NCBI GenBank assembly: GCA_021414115.1
Contig: JAIOPD010000113.1
Coordinates: forward strand, 1 to 32,836
Source of the DNA: Planctomycetia bacterium
Lineage (GTDB): Bacteria > Planctomycetota > Planctomycetia > Pirellulales > UBA1268
Length of the DNA: 32,836 nucleotides
Reading direction: 5' to 3'
Made by a program: the position numbers and the translations under genes. Within the stretch, counting starts at the first letter, position 1, and each line of letters begins with the position of its first letter. Below are positions 8,901-16,724 of this stretch, one piece after another. The notes under the pieces were generated by a model. That model searched no databases. It saw only the letters and a list, made by a program, of their open reading frames with translations, and was not told where the DNA came from.

Positions 8901-11143
8901 CGTCCTACAGCGGCGTACTCAGCGGGAGTGGCGGCCTTACGAAGATCGGCACGGGCATGCTCACGCTTTCCGGCTCGAACACGTTCACCGGCGCGACGAC
9001 AGTTTCAGCCGGCACGCTGTCGGTCGGACATGCCGCCGCCTTGGGCGCGAGCGGTGGCAACCTGATTGCATCGGGGGGCGTCCTCGACCTGGGCGGCTTT
9101 GGCATCAACCGCTCGGGCACTGTGTCATTCACCGGCGGCACGGTGCGGAGCGGCACGCTGACGAACGACACGGTAGCCTTTGATGGGCAGGCCGGCACCG
9201 TGTCGGCCGCGCTCGCCGGGGCCGCGGGCCTCACCAAGTCGGGCGCGGGCACGCTCAGCCTGACCGGCTTGAACAGCTACGCAGGCGGTACGGTGGTGAA
9301 TGCCGGCGTCCTTGCCGTTGCCTCCAAGGACGGCCTGCCGGGCTGGAACGTCGCCGACAAACTGACCGTCAACTCCGGCGGCGGCGTAGCCGTCGGCGCC
9401 GACTTTGCGGATGCCGACGTCGCCACGATGATCGCCACCGGCAGCAACTTCCGCGCGGGCGCCGCCATCGGCTTCGACACGACCGCCGGTGACCGCACCT
9501 ACACTGCGAACTTCGCCAACTCGCCGCAGGGCGCCCTCGGCCTCACAAAGTCCGGCGTCAACACGCTGACGATGAGTGGATCCAACTCGTACACGGGCCC
9601 CACCCGCATCAACGCCGGCACGGTGGCCTTCACGCATGCCGACAACCAGACGCTGAGCGGCACGATCAGCGGGCCGGGCAGCCTGGCCAAGAGCGGCACA
9701 GGAACGTTGACACTGAGCGCCGCACCCACATTGACAGGTACGGTAACGATCTCCGCCGGCAGGCTCGCGCTGCCTGCGATGAACAGCGGCATCCCCTTCA
9801 CGAGCATCATCGACAGTGGCACGCTCGACACCTCGAACGGCGGCTCGTGGGGCGGCAACACCGTAACGTTTGGGCAAAACGGCGGGACGCTGCAGTGGGG
9901 CGCAGCCAATTGGTTCGGTGCGGGCACGATGAACGTGATCTCGACCGCCGGGGCGCCGACCTCCCAGATGATCGGCACGACGTATCTCAATCTGGGCGGC
10001 GCCACGGTCAACTTCACGGCCAACGGCGACATCAACTTGAACGCTCCGCTTGCCAACGCCGGATCGATCATCAAAGGGGGGACGGGCACGCTCATCGTTT
10101 CGGCAAACGCTCATGGCGGCGGCACGCAGCCATATAACGTATTCGTCGATGCCGGTACGCTTCGGGCAAGTGCGAACGACGCCCTCGCCGGGACAGGGGC
10201 CATCACCTTCCGTGGCGGCACGCTGCAATACAACGCCGCGTCGCCCTCCGACTGGTCATCCAGGATTCGCAATAGCGGCTCGGCCATCGCCGTGGACACG
10301 AACGGCCGATCGATCACGTGGTCAGGGACGATCAACAGCACCAACACGGGCGGCCTGAGAAAGCTTGGCTCGGGCACACTCAGCCTCTCCGGCTCGAACG
10401 CCTACTCCGGCGGCACATGGATCGACGCCGGGACGCTGATCGTCAACGGGGGGTTGGCAGGTGACGTGGTGGTCGCCTCTGGCGCCACGCTCGGCGGCTC
10501 TGGCCAGCTCGGCGACATCCTCTCCGGTGCCGGCACGATCAGCGTGGGCAACAGCCCAGGCATCGGCACCGCGGGCTCGGTCGATCCGTCCCTTGGCACC
10601 GACTGGGTGTTTGAGATCACGGGAACGGCACCGACTTGGAATGCGGGCACGTCGGCAAGCGTGAACGACGTCTTAAGGCTCACCGATGCGACGCCGTTCG
10701 TCAGCAACCTCACGTCGAGCAACATCGTCGACGTCCTCTTCAATCTGGGGGCGACGCCAATCGCGCAGGGCGATTACTTGGGTGGCTTCTTTGTCGACAA
10801 CATGTCGACAAGCGAACTGACGACCGCACTGGCAGGCGGCCAGTTCCGCTACTGGGTGCTGGGCGAGTTCGGTACGGCCGGTGACCAGCAGACATTCAAT
10901 GTAGGCTCGGGTGGCGTGCCCATCACATATTCGCTGCTATCGGCGTATGACTCGAGCCTGGGCGCGAGCTACACGGTCACTGAGCAGACGGGGAACTTTG
11001 GGTCCGCCGATGTTAGCGGTGTCGTCACGCAGTTCATGATCGTCCCCGAGCCCAGCACGGTGATCTTCGCTGGCATCGGTATCGCGATGGCTGGCTGGTG
11101 CCTGCGGAAGCGCCGCCGCATCGCCCACATTCTGAACAAGTAG
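5999..11143 (+). CDS. Giant PATR (autotransporter-associated beta) repeat protein with PEP-CTERM anchor
   Basis: The 1714-residue product starts at ATG 5999, behind GGGGG; the TTG at 5969 in the same frame is less likely. An N-terminal hydrophobic segment (LAFLLAGSLVPCA) ends in AQAQ, a plausible signal peptidase site near residue 40. The body is built of many Gly/Ser/Thr-rich units of the type KxGxGTLxLSGxNxYTGGTxxNAGTL, the autotransporter-associated beta-strand (PATR) repeat, which folds as a right-handed beta-helix. It ends with VPEPS, a hydrophobic helix and RKRRR, a PEP-CTERM sorting signal read by an exosortase/archaeosortase-type enzyme. No outer-membrane beta-barrel domain is seen, so this is not a classical autotransporter. 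A 399-bp module is duplicated internally. A strong terminator follows the stop codon directly. A surface or extracellular matrix role is inferred. Confidence 0.92.
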   Translation: MQQTSHCSWFIARQTSIAAFAYRLAFLLAGSLVPCAAQAQTYSWNTTSGTWDTTTANWAGDGSTWTNSSSNNAVFAYSTTSGTVTVDGSITSGTIFVGNSSNNGNYTFTNGTSGSISAAAFIANSAVGSKFSTTLQNLALTTSGNLLVGRDASMVIGGSSTLLVDGTIGGQLGPIADASWGVLTIQDSAVVTATGGVNGNAEAWSLNLNGGTLYTPSIQASDREGGGDARLTFNGTRVVATTSTSAFVTVGANYLATNSALVNSGGAIFDTNGFDVGVAINLKNGVSSGSLTKLGAGTLTLSGTTSDYSGGTTINAGTLVMGSGSALGAAGSNLTVNGGTLDLRGQSLTVGLLTGSSGGLITSNTAGSIIITASSASSGVFAGSLTNGSGMLGLTKSGAGTLSLTGSNSYTGGTVVNAGVLSVASSDALPGWNASGEVTVNSGGQVAVGNAFSDADVTTMLSTGSNFRAGSSIGFDTSAGNRTYAANLGDTAQGPLGLVKAGANTLVVSGSNSHTGGTTITAGTLQVGNISAIGPASGSITLNGGTLDLNGYSVTAGLLSGGTAGTISTSSAAGSTLTVGSSGSSIYAGVIANGSGTVGIVKQNAGVLTLSNTASTYSGVTTINGGTLDVARLASGGANSSIGAASNAAANLVINGGVLRYTGATAQSTDRLVTVGLNGATFDSSGSATVVFSNMGSVAFAGSANRTITFAGTYGAGNNQFGALIANSGGTTSVLKTGTGTWLLGVNNGPNNTYTGSTTILAGTLIGGAWNNQQGFGNTSAIYLGDTSGTNNATVQFGTGVATAFTSVPIVVQSGNTGTATIVNFTNNSIQGSVTLGSANSSGKSVVIRNIGDFRWTPNFNNVIQDPTGLVAGTAGTVIFDNADTAGDSANWRINAANTFTGDTRLLSGSLTVSNANAFQNSTLDLGFAGDTGAVVWNQTSTLGGLKGTRNLDTTGRVLSIGNNNQTTSYSGVLSGSGGLTKIGTGMLTLSGSNTFTGATTVSAGTLSVGHAAALGASGGNLIASGGVLDLGGFGINRSGTVSFTGGTVRSGTLTNDTVAFDGQAGTVSAALAGAAGLTKSGAGTLSLTGLNSYAGGTVVNAGVLAVASKDGLPGWNVADKLTVNSGGGVAVGADFADADVATMIATGSNFRAGAAIGFDTTAGDRTYTANFANSPQGALGLTKSGVNTLTMSGSNSYTGPTRINAGTVAFTHADNQTLSGTISGPGSLAKSGTGTLTLSAAPTLTGTVTISAGRLALPAMNSGIPFTSIIDSGTLDTSNGGSWGGNTVTFGQNGGTLQWGAANWFGAGTMNVISTAGAPTSQMIGTTYLNLGGATVNFTANGDINLNAPLANAGSIIKGGTGTLIVSANAHGGGTQPYNVFVDAGTLRASANDALAGTGAITFRGGTLQYNAASPSDWSSRIRNSGSAIAVDTNGRSITWSGTINSTNTGGLRKLGSGTLSLSGSNAYSGGTWIDAGTLIVNGGLAGDVVVASGATLGGSGQLGDILSGAGTISVGNSPGIGTAGSVDPSLGTDWVFEITGTAPTWNAGTSASVNDVLRLTDATPFVSNLTSSNIVDVLFNLGATPIAQGDYLGGFFVDNMSTSELTTALAGGQFRYWVLGEFGTAGDQQTFNVGSGGVPITYSLLSAYDSSLGASYTVTEQTGNFGSADVSGVVTQFMIVPEPSTVIFAGIGIAMAGWCLRKRRRIAHILNK
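7175..7573 (+). repeat. Internal duplicated module, copy 1 (residues 393-525)
   Basis: The 133-residue module starts GLTKSGAGTLSLTG, contains LPGWN, VNSGG, TGSNFRAG and IGFDT, and ends with a second PATR unit. The same module returns at 9227 with identical length (399 bp). The two are clearly more alike than the neighbouring generic PATR units. Confidence 0.8.
9227..9625 (+). repeat. Internal duplicated module, copy 2 (residues 1077-1209)
   Basis: This is the second copy of the 133-residue module, 2052 bp (684 codons) after the first. GLTKSGAGTLSLTG, LPGWN, TGSNFRAG and IGFDT are all kept, with scattered substitutions, and there are no indels over the 399 bp. Confidence 0.8.
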
Positions 11144-11168
11144 GACAGACCTTCAGGTCTGTCTTTTT
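11144..11168 (+). terminator. Strong intrinsic terminator
   Basis: GACAGACC-TTCA-GGTCTGTC is a perfect 8-bp stem with a 4-nt loop, followed by five T. It begins on the base after the TAG stop of the PEP-CTERM gene. It also fills the space where a ribosome binding site for the gene at 11175 would be expected. Confidence 0.9.
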
Positions 11169-11174
11169 CCTACG

Positions 11175-12119
11175 ATGAACAACCGCCGCGGCTTTACACT
11201 CGTCGAACTGTTGGCGACGATCGCTATCATCGGTCTTTTGATCGGCCTCTTACTGCCGGCCGTGCAATCAGCCCGCGAAGCCGGTCGCCGAACCGTCTGC
11301 GCGAATAATCTGCGGCAGCTCGGGCTCGCTCTCCATGGACACCATCAGTCCATGAACACGCTGCCATTCGCCACGAATGCCCTGAACCTCAACGTGAATC
11401 CGGGCTACTGGGGCGGCTGGGGGCCGGTCCGGATGTGGTCGGTCGAGATCATGCCGCACATGGAAATGAACAGCCTGTACGGCAAACTGGATCTCACCCG
11501 ACATATCTGGGACAATCCAAATCACGATCTCCTCAACAACTTGAGGATTCCCGCCCATGCATGCCCTTCGAATCCATGGTCGTCTTTGAACAAGCCGATC
11601 GACGGCGCCTTTTGCGGCGTTGCGAACTCACAAGTCCCTTGTTATCAGCCGAGCCTCGGTCCTCAGCGGGTCGACGGACGCCTACCCGACTGCAGTTCGG
11701 ACAACAGCTACTGTTCCTTAGCGGGATCCGACTTCAATTGGGCTGACAGCAAGTATTGCCCCGGAATGTTTGGTGGGCGGGCCCCGTTCATGTGCAGGTT
11801 TGCTGCGGTAAGAGATGGCTTGAGCAACACAATCATGCTCATGGAGCGGCGCGGGGAGTTGCTCCAGTGGGGCGGCATGTTTTGCATCATGCAGCAGGGT
11901 TCACCCACCGGAATGCGAATCAACAGTGCAAATATGCGCGTCGACGATGCATCGAATTCCCAATTCAAGAACAACATGGGCACCAGCAGCTACCACCCGG
12001 GTGGCGCTCTGTTCTGCATCGCCGACGGGGCGGTCGTCTTTCTCGATGAGAACATCGATTTCCAGCTCTACAATGCGTTGGGAGGCCGGGCAGATGGAAT
12101 CGTAGCCGTCGTCCCCTGA
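11175..12119 (+). CDS. DUF1559 pseudopilin (prepilin-type N-terminus, H-X9-DG C-terminus)
   Basis: The 314-residue protein opens with RRGFTLVELLATIAIIGLL, a type IV prepilin cleavage/methylation motif: cleavage after Gly6, Phe7 as first mature residue, Glu11 as the conserved +5 glutamate. The rest is a DUF1559 (SBP_bac_10-type) domain that planctomycetes carry in many copies. Near the end, HPGGALFCIADG fits the H-X9-DG signature. Such proteins are membrane-anchored pseudopilins of unknown function. The ATG is only six bases beyond the upstream terminator and has no Shine-Dalgarno sequence, so this gene may be poorly or unusually initiated, or fed by readthrough. It precedes a small lipoprotein gene by 15 bases, a common planctomycete pairing. 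Confidence 0.93.
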   Translation: MNNRRGFTLVELLATIAIIGLLIGLLLPAVQSAREAGRRTVCANNLRQLGLALHGHHQSMNTLPFATNALNLNVNPGYWGGWGPVRMWSVEIMPHMEMNSLYGKLDLTRHIWDNPNHDLLNNLRIPAHACPSNPWSSLNKPIDGAFCGVANSQVPCYQPSLGPQRVDGRLPDCSSDNSYCSLAGSDFNWADSKYCPGMFGGRAPFMCRFAAVRDGLSNTIMLMERRGELLQWGGMFCIMQQGSPTGMRINSANMRVDDASNSQFKNNMGTSSYHPGGALFCIADGAVVFLDENIDFQLYNALGGRADGIVAVVP

Positions 12120-12134
12120 TCATCGGATCGCCTT

Positions 12135-12545
12135 ATGTCTCGCCGCCGCCATCGTGATCCTCTCCTCTGTCTTGTGACGACCGGCGTGGTGCTTGTGCTC
12201 GGATGCGGCAAGCCGGTGCCGGAAGGCATGGTACGAGTGGCAGGCACCATCTCGTTTCGTGGCGATCGCCTGCCCGATGGGACGATCAATTTCGAGGCCG
12301 CTGAAGGTCGCGGCAGTGCCACGGCGCGCATCCAGAGCGACGGCTCGTTCGTCGCCGTGATGCCGCCAGGCACGTACCGCGCGATGGTCTGCTCACAAGA
12401 TGGCGTCGTGACATTTGAAAAGGACTCCCTCAAACCAATCGAGCCCCCGAGCCGGATTCCGAAAAAATACGACCACCCGGAGACGTCGGGCCTGTCCTTC
12501 ACGATCCCTCCCGATACCGGCCGCCTGACTATCAACTTGGAGTAA
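12135..12545 (+). CDS. Small lipoprotein, companion of the DUF1559 gene
   Basis: The 136-residue product has a basic N-terminus, a hydrophobic stretch (LLCLVTTGVVLVL) and a lipobox-like LVLGC that places the lipidated cysteine near residue 24. The mature part (GTISFRGDRLPDGTINFEA, then SDGSFVAVMPPGTYRAMV) resembles a single carboxypeptidase-regulatory-like beta-sandwich. Small lipoproteins of this kind often follow DUF1559 genes in planctomycetes. No enzymatic motif is present and the function is unknown. It is separated by 15 bases from the DUF1559 gene and by 3 bases from the next gene, so it is very likely co-transcribed with them. Confidence 0.85.
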   Translation: MSRRRHRDPLLCLVTTGVVLVLGCGKPVPEGMVRVAGTISFRGDRLPDGTINFEAAEGRGSATARIQSDGSFVAVMPPGTYRAMVCSQDGVVTFEKDSLKPIEPPSRIPKKYDHPETSGLSFTIPPDTGRLTINLE

Positions 12546-12548
12546 TGC

Positions 12549-15227
12549 ATGACGATCGCTCAGGCCGCGAAAGCGCTCGCCGTGGCGGCATGTCTGGCCT
12601 TGGGGGTTTCGGAGCCGGTGGCGCGGGCAGCCCCCCAGCCGGAGATGCCCGTCCGCCATCGTCTGCTCTTGGAACGCCACTGCGTTGGCTGCCACGGGCC
12701 GGAACGCGAGGAGGGCCGGTTTCGGGCTGATTTGTTGCCGTTCGCGATCTCGAGTATCGAGACTGCCGAGACATGGCAGAAGGTACTCAACGTATTGAAC
12801 GCCGGCGAAATGCCGCCGGAGGATGAGCCTCAACTCGAGGGCGGAGCAAAGACAGAGTTTCTCGACGACCTAGCCAAGGTGCTCGTCGTCGCGCGGCGGG
12901 TGTTCGCCGATCAGAACGGCGCGATCACGATGCGGCGGCTCAACCGTCGGGAATACGCCAACACCATCCGCGATCTGCTCGGTGTGGAAGTCGATGCACG
13001 AAGCCTGCCGTCCGATGCGAGCGACACGTCGTTCGACACGGTCGGTTCGTCGCTGTTCATGTCGTCCGACCAGTTTCAGCTCTACATGGAACTGGGTGCT
13101 CGGGCGATCGATGAAGCCTTCTTGCGAGCCACGACACCGAGCACCGTCCAGAAGCACCGGTTGCAGCCAGAGGAGGCGGAGAACAAGTCACGCCAGGAGG
13201 AGCTTCAGCGGCAGGTGAGCATCCAGAAGCGTTTCCGGCTCTGGAAGCAGGCGGTCGATGCCGCGGCTGCGCGGCCGGAGAACCATGCCTCGGCCGCCGA
13301 GATCCGCAGCCGGCGGAAGGATGACCCGCGAGGGCTCTACCTCGATTGGGCAAAAATCGATGATGCTCCGTCACCTGAGACGTTCGGATTTCCGGATGCC
13401 GACGATGCGTTTCACCACGATGGACAGTGGAACCTGTTCATTCCGATGAACACCGACTACCTAACGCGGCCTGAGACCAAGGACGGCGTGTTGCTCACGT
13501 CCAACAGCCGGATCGTGGCGCAGGTGCCGGCCGGCTGGCCGGGGGGCGACTACGTTGTTCGCATTCGCGTCGCACGGGCCGGCCCGCAGACGCTGATGCC
13601 CTCCCGCTCCGACACGAAGCCCTTCGTGTCGGAGCCGGCCGATCCAAGCCGCTGCTTTCTCGACGTCCTCGGCTGGGGCGGCCCGCCCACCTCGCTCGCC
13701 GGCCATCAGGTCACCGGCACGATGGAACAACCCGAGGAATTCACGTGGACGATGCGTGTGGATACCAGCGGGGCGCGGCACTTCCAACTCCGCGAGCGTG
13801 GTGACGAGGAACAACGGCCGGCAGTCCTCGCACAGCGATCGCGTCGAGGACCTGGATTTGGCGTCGATCCCGCGATCTGGGTCGATTGGGTCGAGGTCGA
13901 GGGGCCGTTTTATTCCGAGCGGTCGCAGGCACGGTTTGCCGAGCTGAAATCGCTCCTCGAACGGTTCGACGCGAAGCAACTCGACGCTCGGACATTTATC
14001 GCGACGTTTGCCACCGACGCGTTGCGAGGCAGGCAGCCGACGCCGGAATTTCTCGACCGCCTCGCGGCGCGTCATGCGCGGCTCGTGAAGGAGGGTATGC
14101 AGCCGCGGAAGGCCCTCGTGGATTGCCTGTCGATGGTGCTGGCGTCGCCTGGCTTCCTCTACCTCGCCGAGCCGGTGACCGACGGCGGCCACCGCGGGCT
14201 CTCCGACGTGGAATTAGCGTCACGACTCTCCTACTTCCTGTGGAGCGGCCCGCCCGACGCCGAGTTGTTGGCGATCGCGAACGCCGGCGACCTCCACAAG
14301 CCGGATGTCCTGGGCCGACAGTTGGATCGCCTCCTCGCCGACGACCGGGCACGGGCGTTCGTCGAGGCGTTCGTGAGCCAGTGGCTGCGGATGTCGCGGC
14401 TCGACTTCTTCCAGTTCAACACGAAGCTCTACCCGGACTTCAACGCCGGCGTGAAAGAGGCGGCCCGGCAGGAAGTGTACGAGACGTTTGCGCATCTGCT
14501 GCGGCACGATGGCAGCCTCGCGCAACTGCTGCATTCCGACACGGTCATGATCAATGGCCTGCTCGCCGACTACTACGGCATCGAGGGCGTTTCGGGAGAT
14601 GCATTTCGCCCCGTGAGCGTGCCGCCCGACAGCCCCCGCGGCGGGTTGCTCGGTATGGCTGCGATTCTTGCCATGGGGAGCAACGGAGAGCATACGAGCC
14701 CAGTTGAACGAGGGGCTTGGATTCTTAGAAAGCTGCTGCACGATCCTCCGCCACCGGCCCCGGCAAACGTGCCGCAGCTGACAAGGCTGGAAGGTCAGCT
14801 GCTCACGACCCGCGAGCGCATGCGTGCCCACCAGGAAGAGCCCCAGTGCGCCTCGTGCCACCGCAAGATCGATCCCATCGGCTTCGCCCTTGAAAACTTC
14901 GACGCCGTTGGTCGTTGGCGAACGGACGACTTCTACGAGAAAACCGGCGTCGGCCGAAAGACCTGGACGATCGACCCGGCCGGGGCCTTCCACAACGGCC
15001 CGTCGTTCGCGGACTTTCGCGAGTTCCGTGGAATCGTGGCCTCGCGTCAGGAGGCCTTCGCGACCGGGTTCACCGAGGCGCTGGTTGAATACGCCCTCGG
15101 CCGGCCCTGCGGTTTTTCCGACGACGAGCTCGTGAAGGACATCGTGCAGCGGGCCGGATCGAAAGGGTTTTCGATTCGTGAGTTCATCCACGCCATCGTG
15201 CAAACCGAGGCATTCCGGTCGAAGTGA
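12549..15227 (+). CDS. DUF1592 family protein with cytochrome c-like haem site (DUF1587/1595/1592/1588/1585)
   Basis: The 892-residue exported protein has a signal peptide ending around VARAAP (residues 20-29). A cytochrome-like motif CVGCH follows (Cys45, Cys48, His49). A DUF1587 region holds MRRLNRREYANTIRDLLGV. A long middle region is followed by DUF1595 (about 500-555, with CLSMVLASPGFLYLAE), DUF1592 (about 557-680, with LSDVELASRLSYFLWSGPPD), DUF1588 (about 700-780, with RGGLLGMAAI and SPVERGAWILRKLL) and a C-terminal DUF1585. A second CASCH motif is at 767-771. This order is standard for large planctomycete proteins encoded beside DUF1552 genes. The function is not established; a periplasmic redox role is suggested by the haem motifs. 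The ATG at 12549 has GGAG upstream. Confidence 0.93.
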   Translation: MTIAQAAKALAVAACLALGVSEPVARAAPQPEMPVRHRLLLERHCVGCHGPEREEGRFRADLLPFAISSIETAETWQKVLNVLNAGEMPPEDEPQLEGGAKTEFLDDLAKVLVVARRVFADQNGAITMRRLNRREYANTIRDLLGVEVDARSLPSDASDTSFDTVGSSLFMSSDQFQLYMELGARAIDEAFLRATTPSTVQKHRLQPEEAENKSRQEELQRQVSIQKRFRLWKQAVDAAAARPENHASAAEIRSRRKDDPRGLYLDWAKIDDAPSPETFGFPDADDAFHHDGQWNLFIPMNTDYLTRPETKDGVLLTSNSRIVAQVPAGWPGGDYVVRIRVARAGPQTLMPSRSDTKPFVSEPADPSRCFLDVLGWGGPPTSLAGHQVTGTMEQPEEFTWTMRVDTSGARHFQLRERGDEEQRPAVLAQRSRRGPGFGVDPAIWVDWVEVEGPFYSERSQARFAELKSLLERFDAKQLDARTFIATFATDALRGRQPTPEFLDRLAARHARLVKEGMQPRKALVDCLSMVLASPGFLYLAEPVTDGGHRGLSDVELASRLSYFLWSGPPDAELLAIANAGDLHKPDVLGRQLDRLLADDRARAFVEAFVSQWLRMSRLDFFQFNTKLYPDFNAGVKEAARQEVYETFAHLLRHDGSLAQLLHSDTVMINGLLADYYGIEGVSGDAFRPVSVPPDSPRGGLLGMAAILAMGSNGEHTSPVERGAWILRKLLHDPPPPAPANVPQLTRLEGQLLTTRERMRAHQEEPQCASCHRKIDPIGFALENFDAVGRWRTDDFYEKTGVGRKTWTIDPAGAFHNGPSFADFREFRGIVASRQEAFATGFTEALVEYALGRPCGFSDDELVKDIVQRAGSKGFSIREFIHAIVQTEAFRSK

Positions 15228-15271
15228 CACGAACGATTATGCCGTCAGTACACCACCAGGAGATTTTCACC

Positions 15272-16594
15272 ATGTCGCCCTGCCGCCACTCACCGCGTGT
15301 CGATTCCCGCCGCCGGTTCCTGCGATCTGCCACGGGGCTGGTTGCCGTTCCTGCTCTCGAGTCGCTCGGTTTTCGCCGGTTTGCACGGGCAGCGGAACCG
15401 GCCCGGCCGCCGAAGCGAATGGTCTTCCTTGGCATCGGCTTCGGTGTGACGCAGGAAACCTGGTTCCCGAAGACCGACGACATCGGCCCGGGCTACACGC
15501 TTCCGGAAGGGCTCGCCCCGCTGGCCCACCACAAGGCCGACTTCACGCTCGTGCAGGGCTGCACGCACAGGTTTGCCAGCGACCCGCATGGCGGCAGCAC
15601 ATTCTGGCTCACCGGCGCGAATCAATACGGAGCCGCCGGGAAGAGTTTTCACAACTCGATCTCCGTGGACCAGGTCGCGGCGAGTGAGTTCGGCCGGGAG
15701 ACTCGGTTCAACTCGATCCAATTGAATGGCAGTGAGCCGAATCTCGACGGGCCCGGCCATGGCGCTGGTCTGTCGCTGGCCTGGGATGCCGGCGGCAAAC
15801 CGGTGGCGGGCTACAACAGTCCCGTGATCGCCTTTCATCGCCTCTTCTCTGCAGAGGAGGTGCCGCTCGAACAGCGGCAGAAGATGCTTGCCGACGAACA
15901 GAGCGTGCTCGATGACATGCTGGAGGATGCCCGCAGCCTGAAGCGCGGCTTGAACAAGGCCGACGGTGAAAAGCTCGACGAGTATTTCGAGAGCCTCCGC
16001 GAGATCGAGACGCGGCTGGCAAAGGAGGAGCGGTGGCTGGGGAAGCCGAGGCCGAAGGCCCTGCTGCCTCAGCCTGGCGAAGGACTCGTCGGCCGCGACG
16101 AGATTCGGCTGATGTACGACATCATCGTGGCGGCACTCCAGACCGATAGCACGCGAGTCGTCACGTTCCGCCAGCCCATCAAGCATCTGCTCACGAGCCT
16201 CGGGATCAAAGTCGCCTCGCACGACATGAGCCACTATCACCCTGGCGGCCGGATGGAGGCCTCGCAGAAGCGGGATCTCGTGCAGAGTGAACTTCTGGCG
16301 AAGCTGCTCGACGCGATGAAAGCCACGAAGGAGGCCGACGGATCGAGCCTCTTCGACCACACGACGCTCGTGTTCGGCAGCAACATCCGTTCGATCCACT
16401 ACCTCGATAACTGCCCGACGCTCATCGTCGGCCGCGGGGCCGGCGTCACGCTCGGCAGTCACATCGTGATGCCGAAGGACACGCCCCTGTGCAACGTGTG
16501 GCTCACGCTGCTCAAGGGCTCGGGTGTTCCGGCGGAGTCGTTCAGCGACAGCACGGGCGTCATCAAGGAACTGGCGTCTTCGGAGCCCGCGTGA
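15272..16594 (+). CDS. DUF1552 family protein, Tat-exported
   Basis: The 440-residue product starts at ATG 15272, which has AGGAG nine bases upstream. The frame also opens at GTG 15224, overlapping the previous stop, but the downstream start has the better signal. The N-terminus holds SRRRFLRSA followed by a hydrophobic segment, a twin-arginine signal. The rest is a typical DUF1552 protein with GLSLAWDA, RQPIKHLL, DMSHYHPGG and a C-terminal NIRSIHYLDNCPTLIVG segment. DUF1552 proteins are almost always encoded next to DUF1592 genes in planctomycetes and are related to the sulfatase-like DUF1501 group; the activity is unknown. The Tat signal implies export of a folded, perhaps metal-containing protein. 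It is the last gene of this rightward run. Confidence 0.93.
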   Translation: MSPCRHSPRVDSRRRFLRSATGLVAVPALESLGFRRFARAAEPARPPKRMVFLGIGFGVTQETWFPKTDDIGPGYTLPEGLAPLAHHKADFTLVQGCTHRFASDPHGGSTFWLTGANQYGAAGKSFHNSISVDQVAASEFGRETRFNSIQLNGSEPNLDGPGHGAGLSLAWDAGGKPVAGYNSPVIAFHRLFSAEEVPLEQRQKMLADEQSVLDDMLEDARSLKRGLNKADGEKLDEYFESLREIETRLAKEERWLGKPRPKALLPQPGEGLVGRDEIRLMYDIIVAALQTDSTRVVTFRQPIKHLLTSLGIKVASHDMSHYHPGGRMEASQKRDLVQSELLAKLLDAMKATKEADGSSLFDHTTLVFGSNIRSIHYLDNCPTLIVGRGAGVTLGSHIVMPKDTPLCNVWLTLLKGSGVPAESFSDSTGVIKELASSEPA

Positions 16595-16724
16595 CGCCCT
16601 GCGCGACCGGGGCCCGCCCTGCCGGGGCGTTGGCCATACGCCCATTCGTCAAGCCTCACCCTTCTATGAACACGTGCCGTAGTCTTGCCGATCGCTATCT
16701 GTACAATTTATTCACTCTGCTGTC

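Noticed and set aside
9125-10228. A 367-codon minus-strand frame inside the PEP-CTERM gene
   Set aside because: It mirrors the repeated PATR units of the + strand gene and has no ribosome binding site or family motif.
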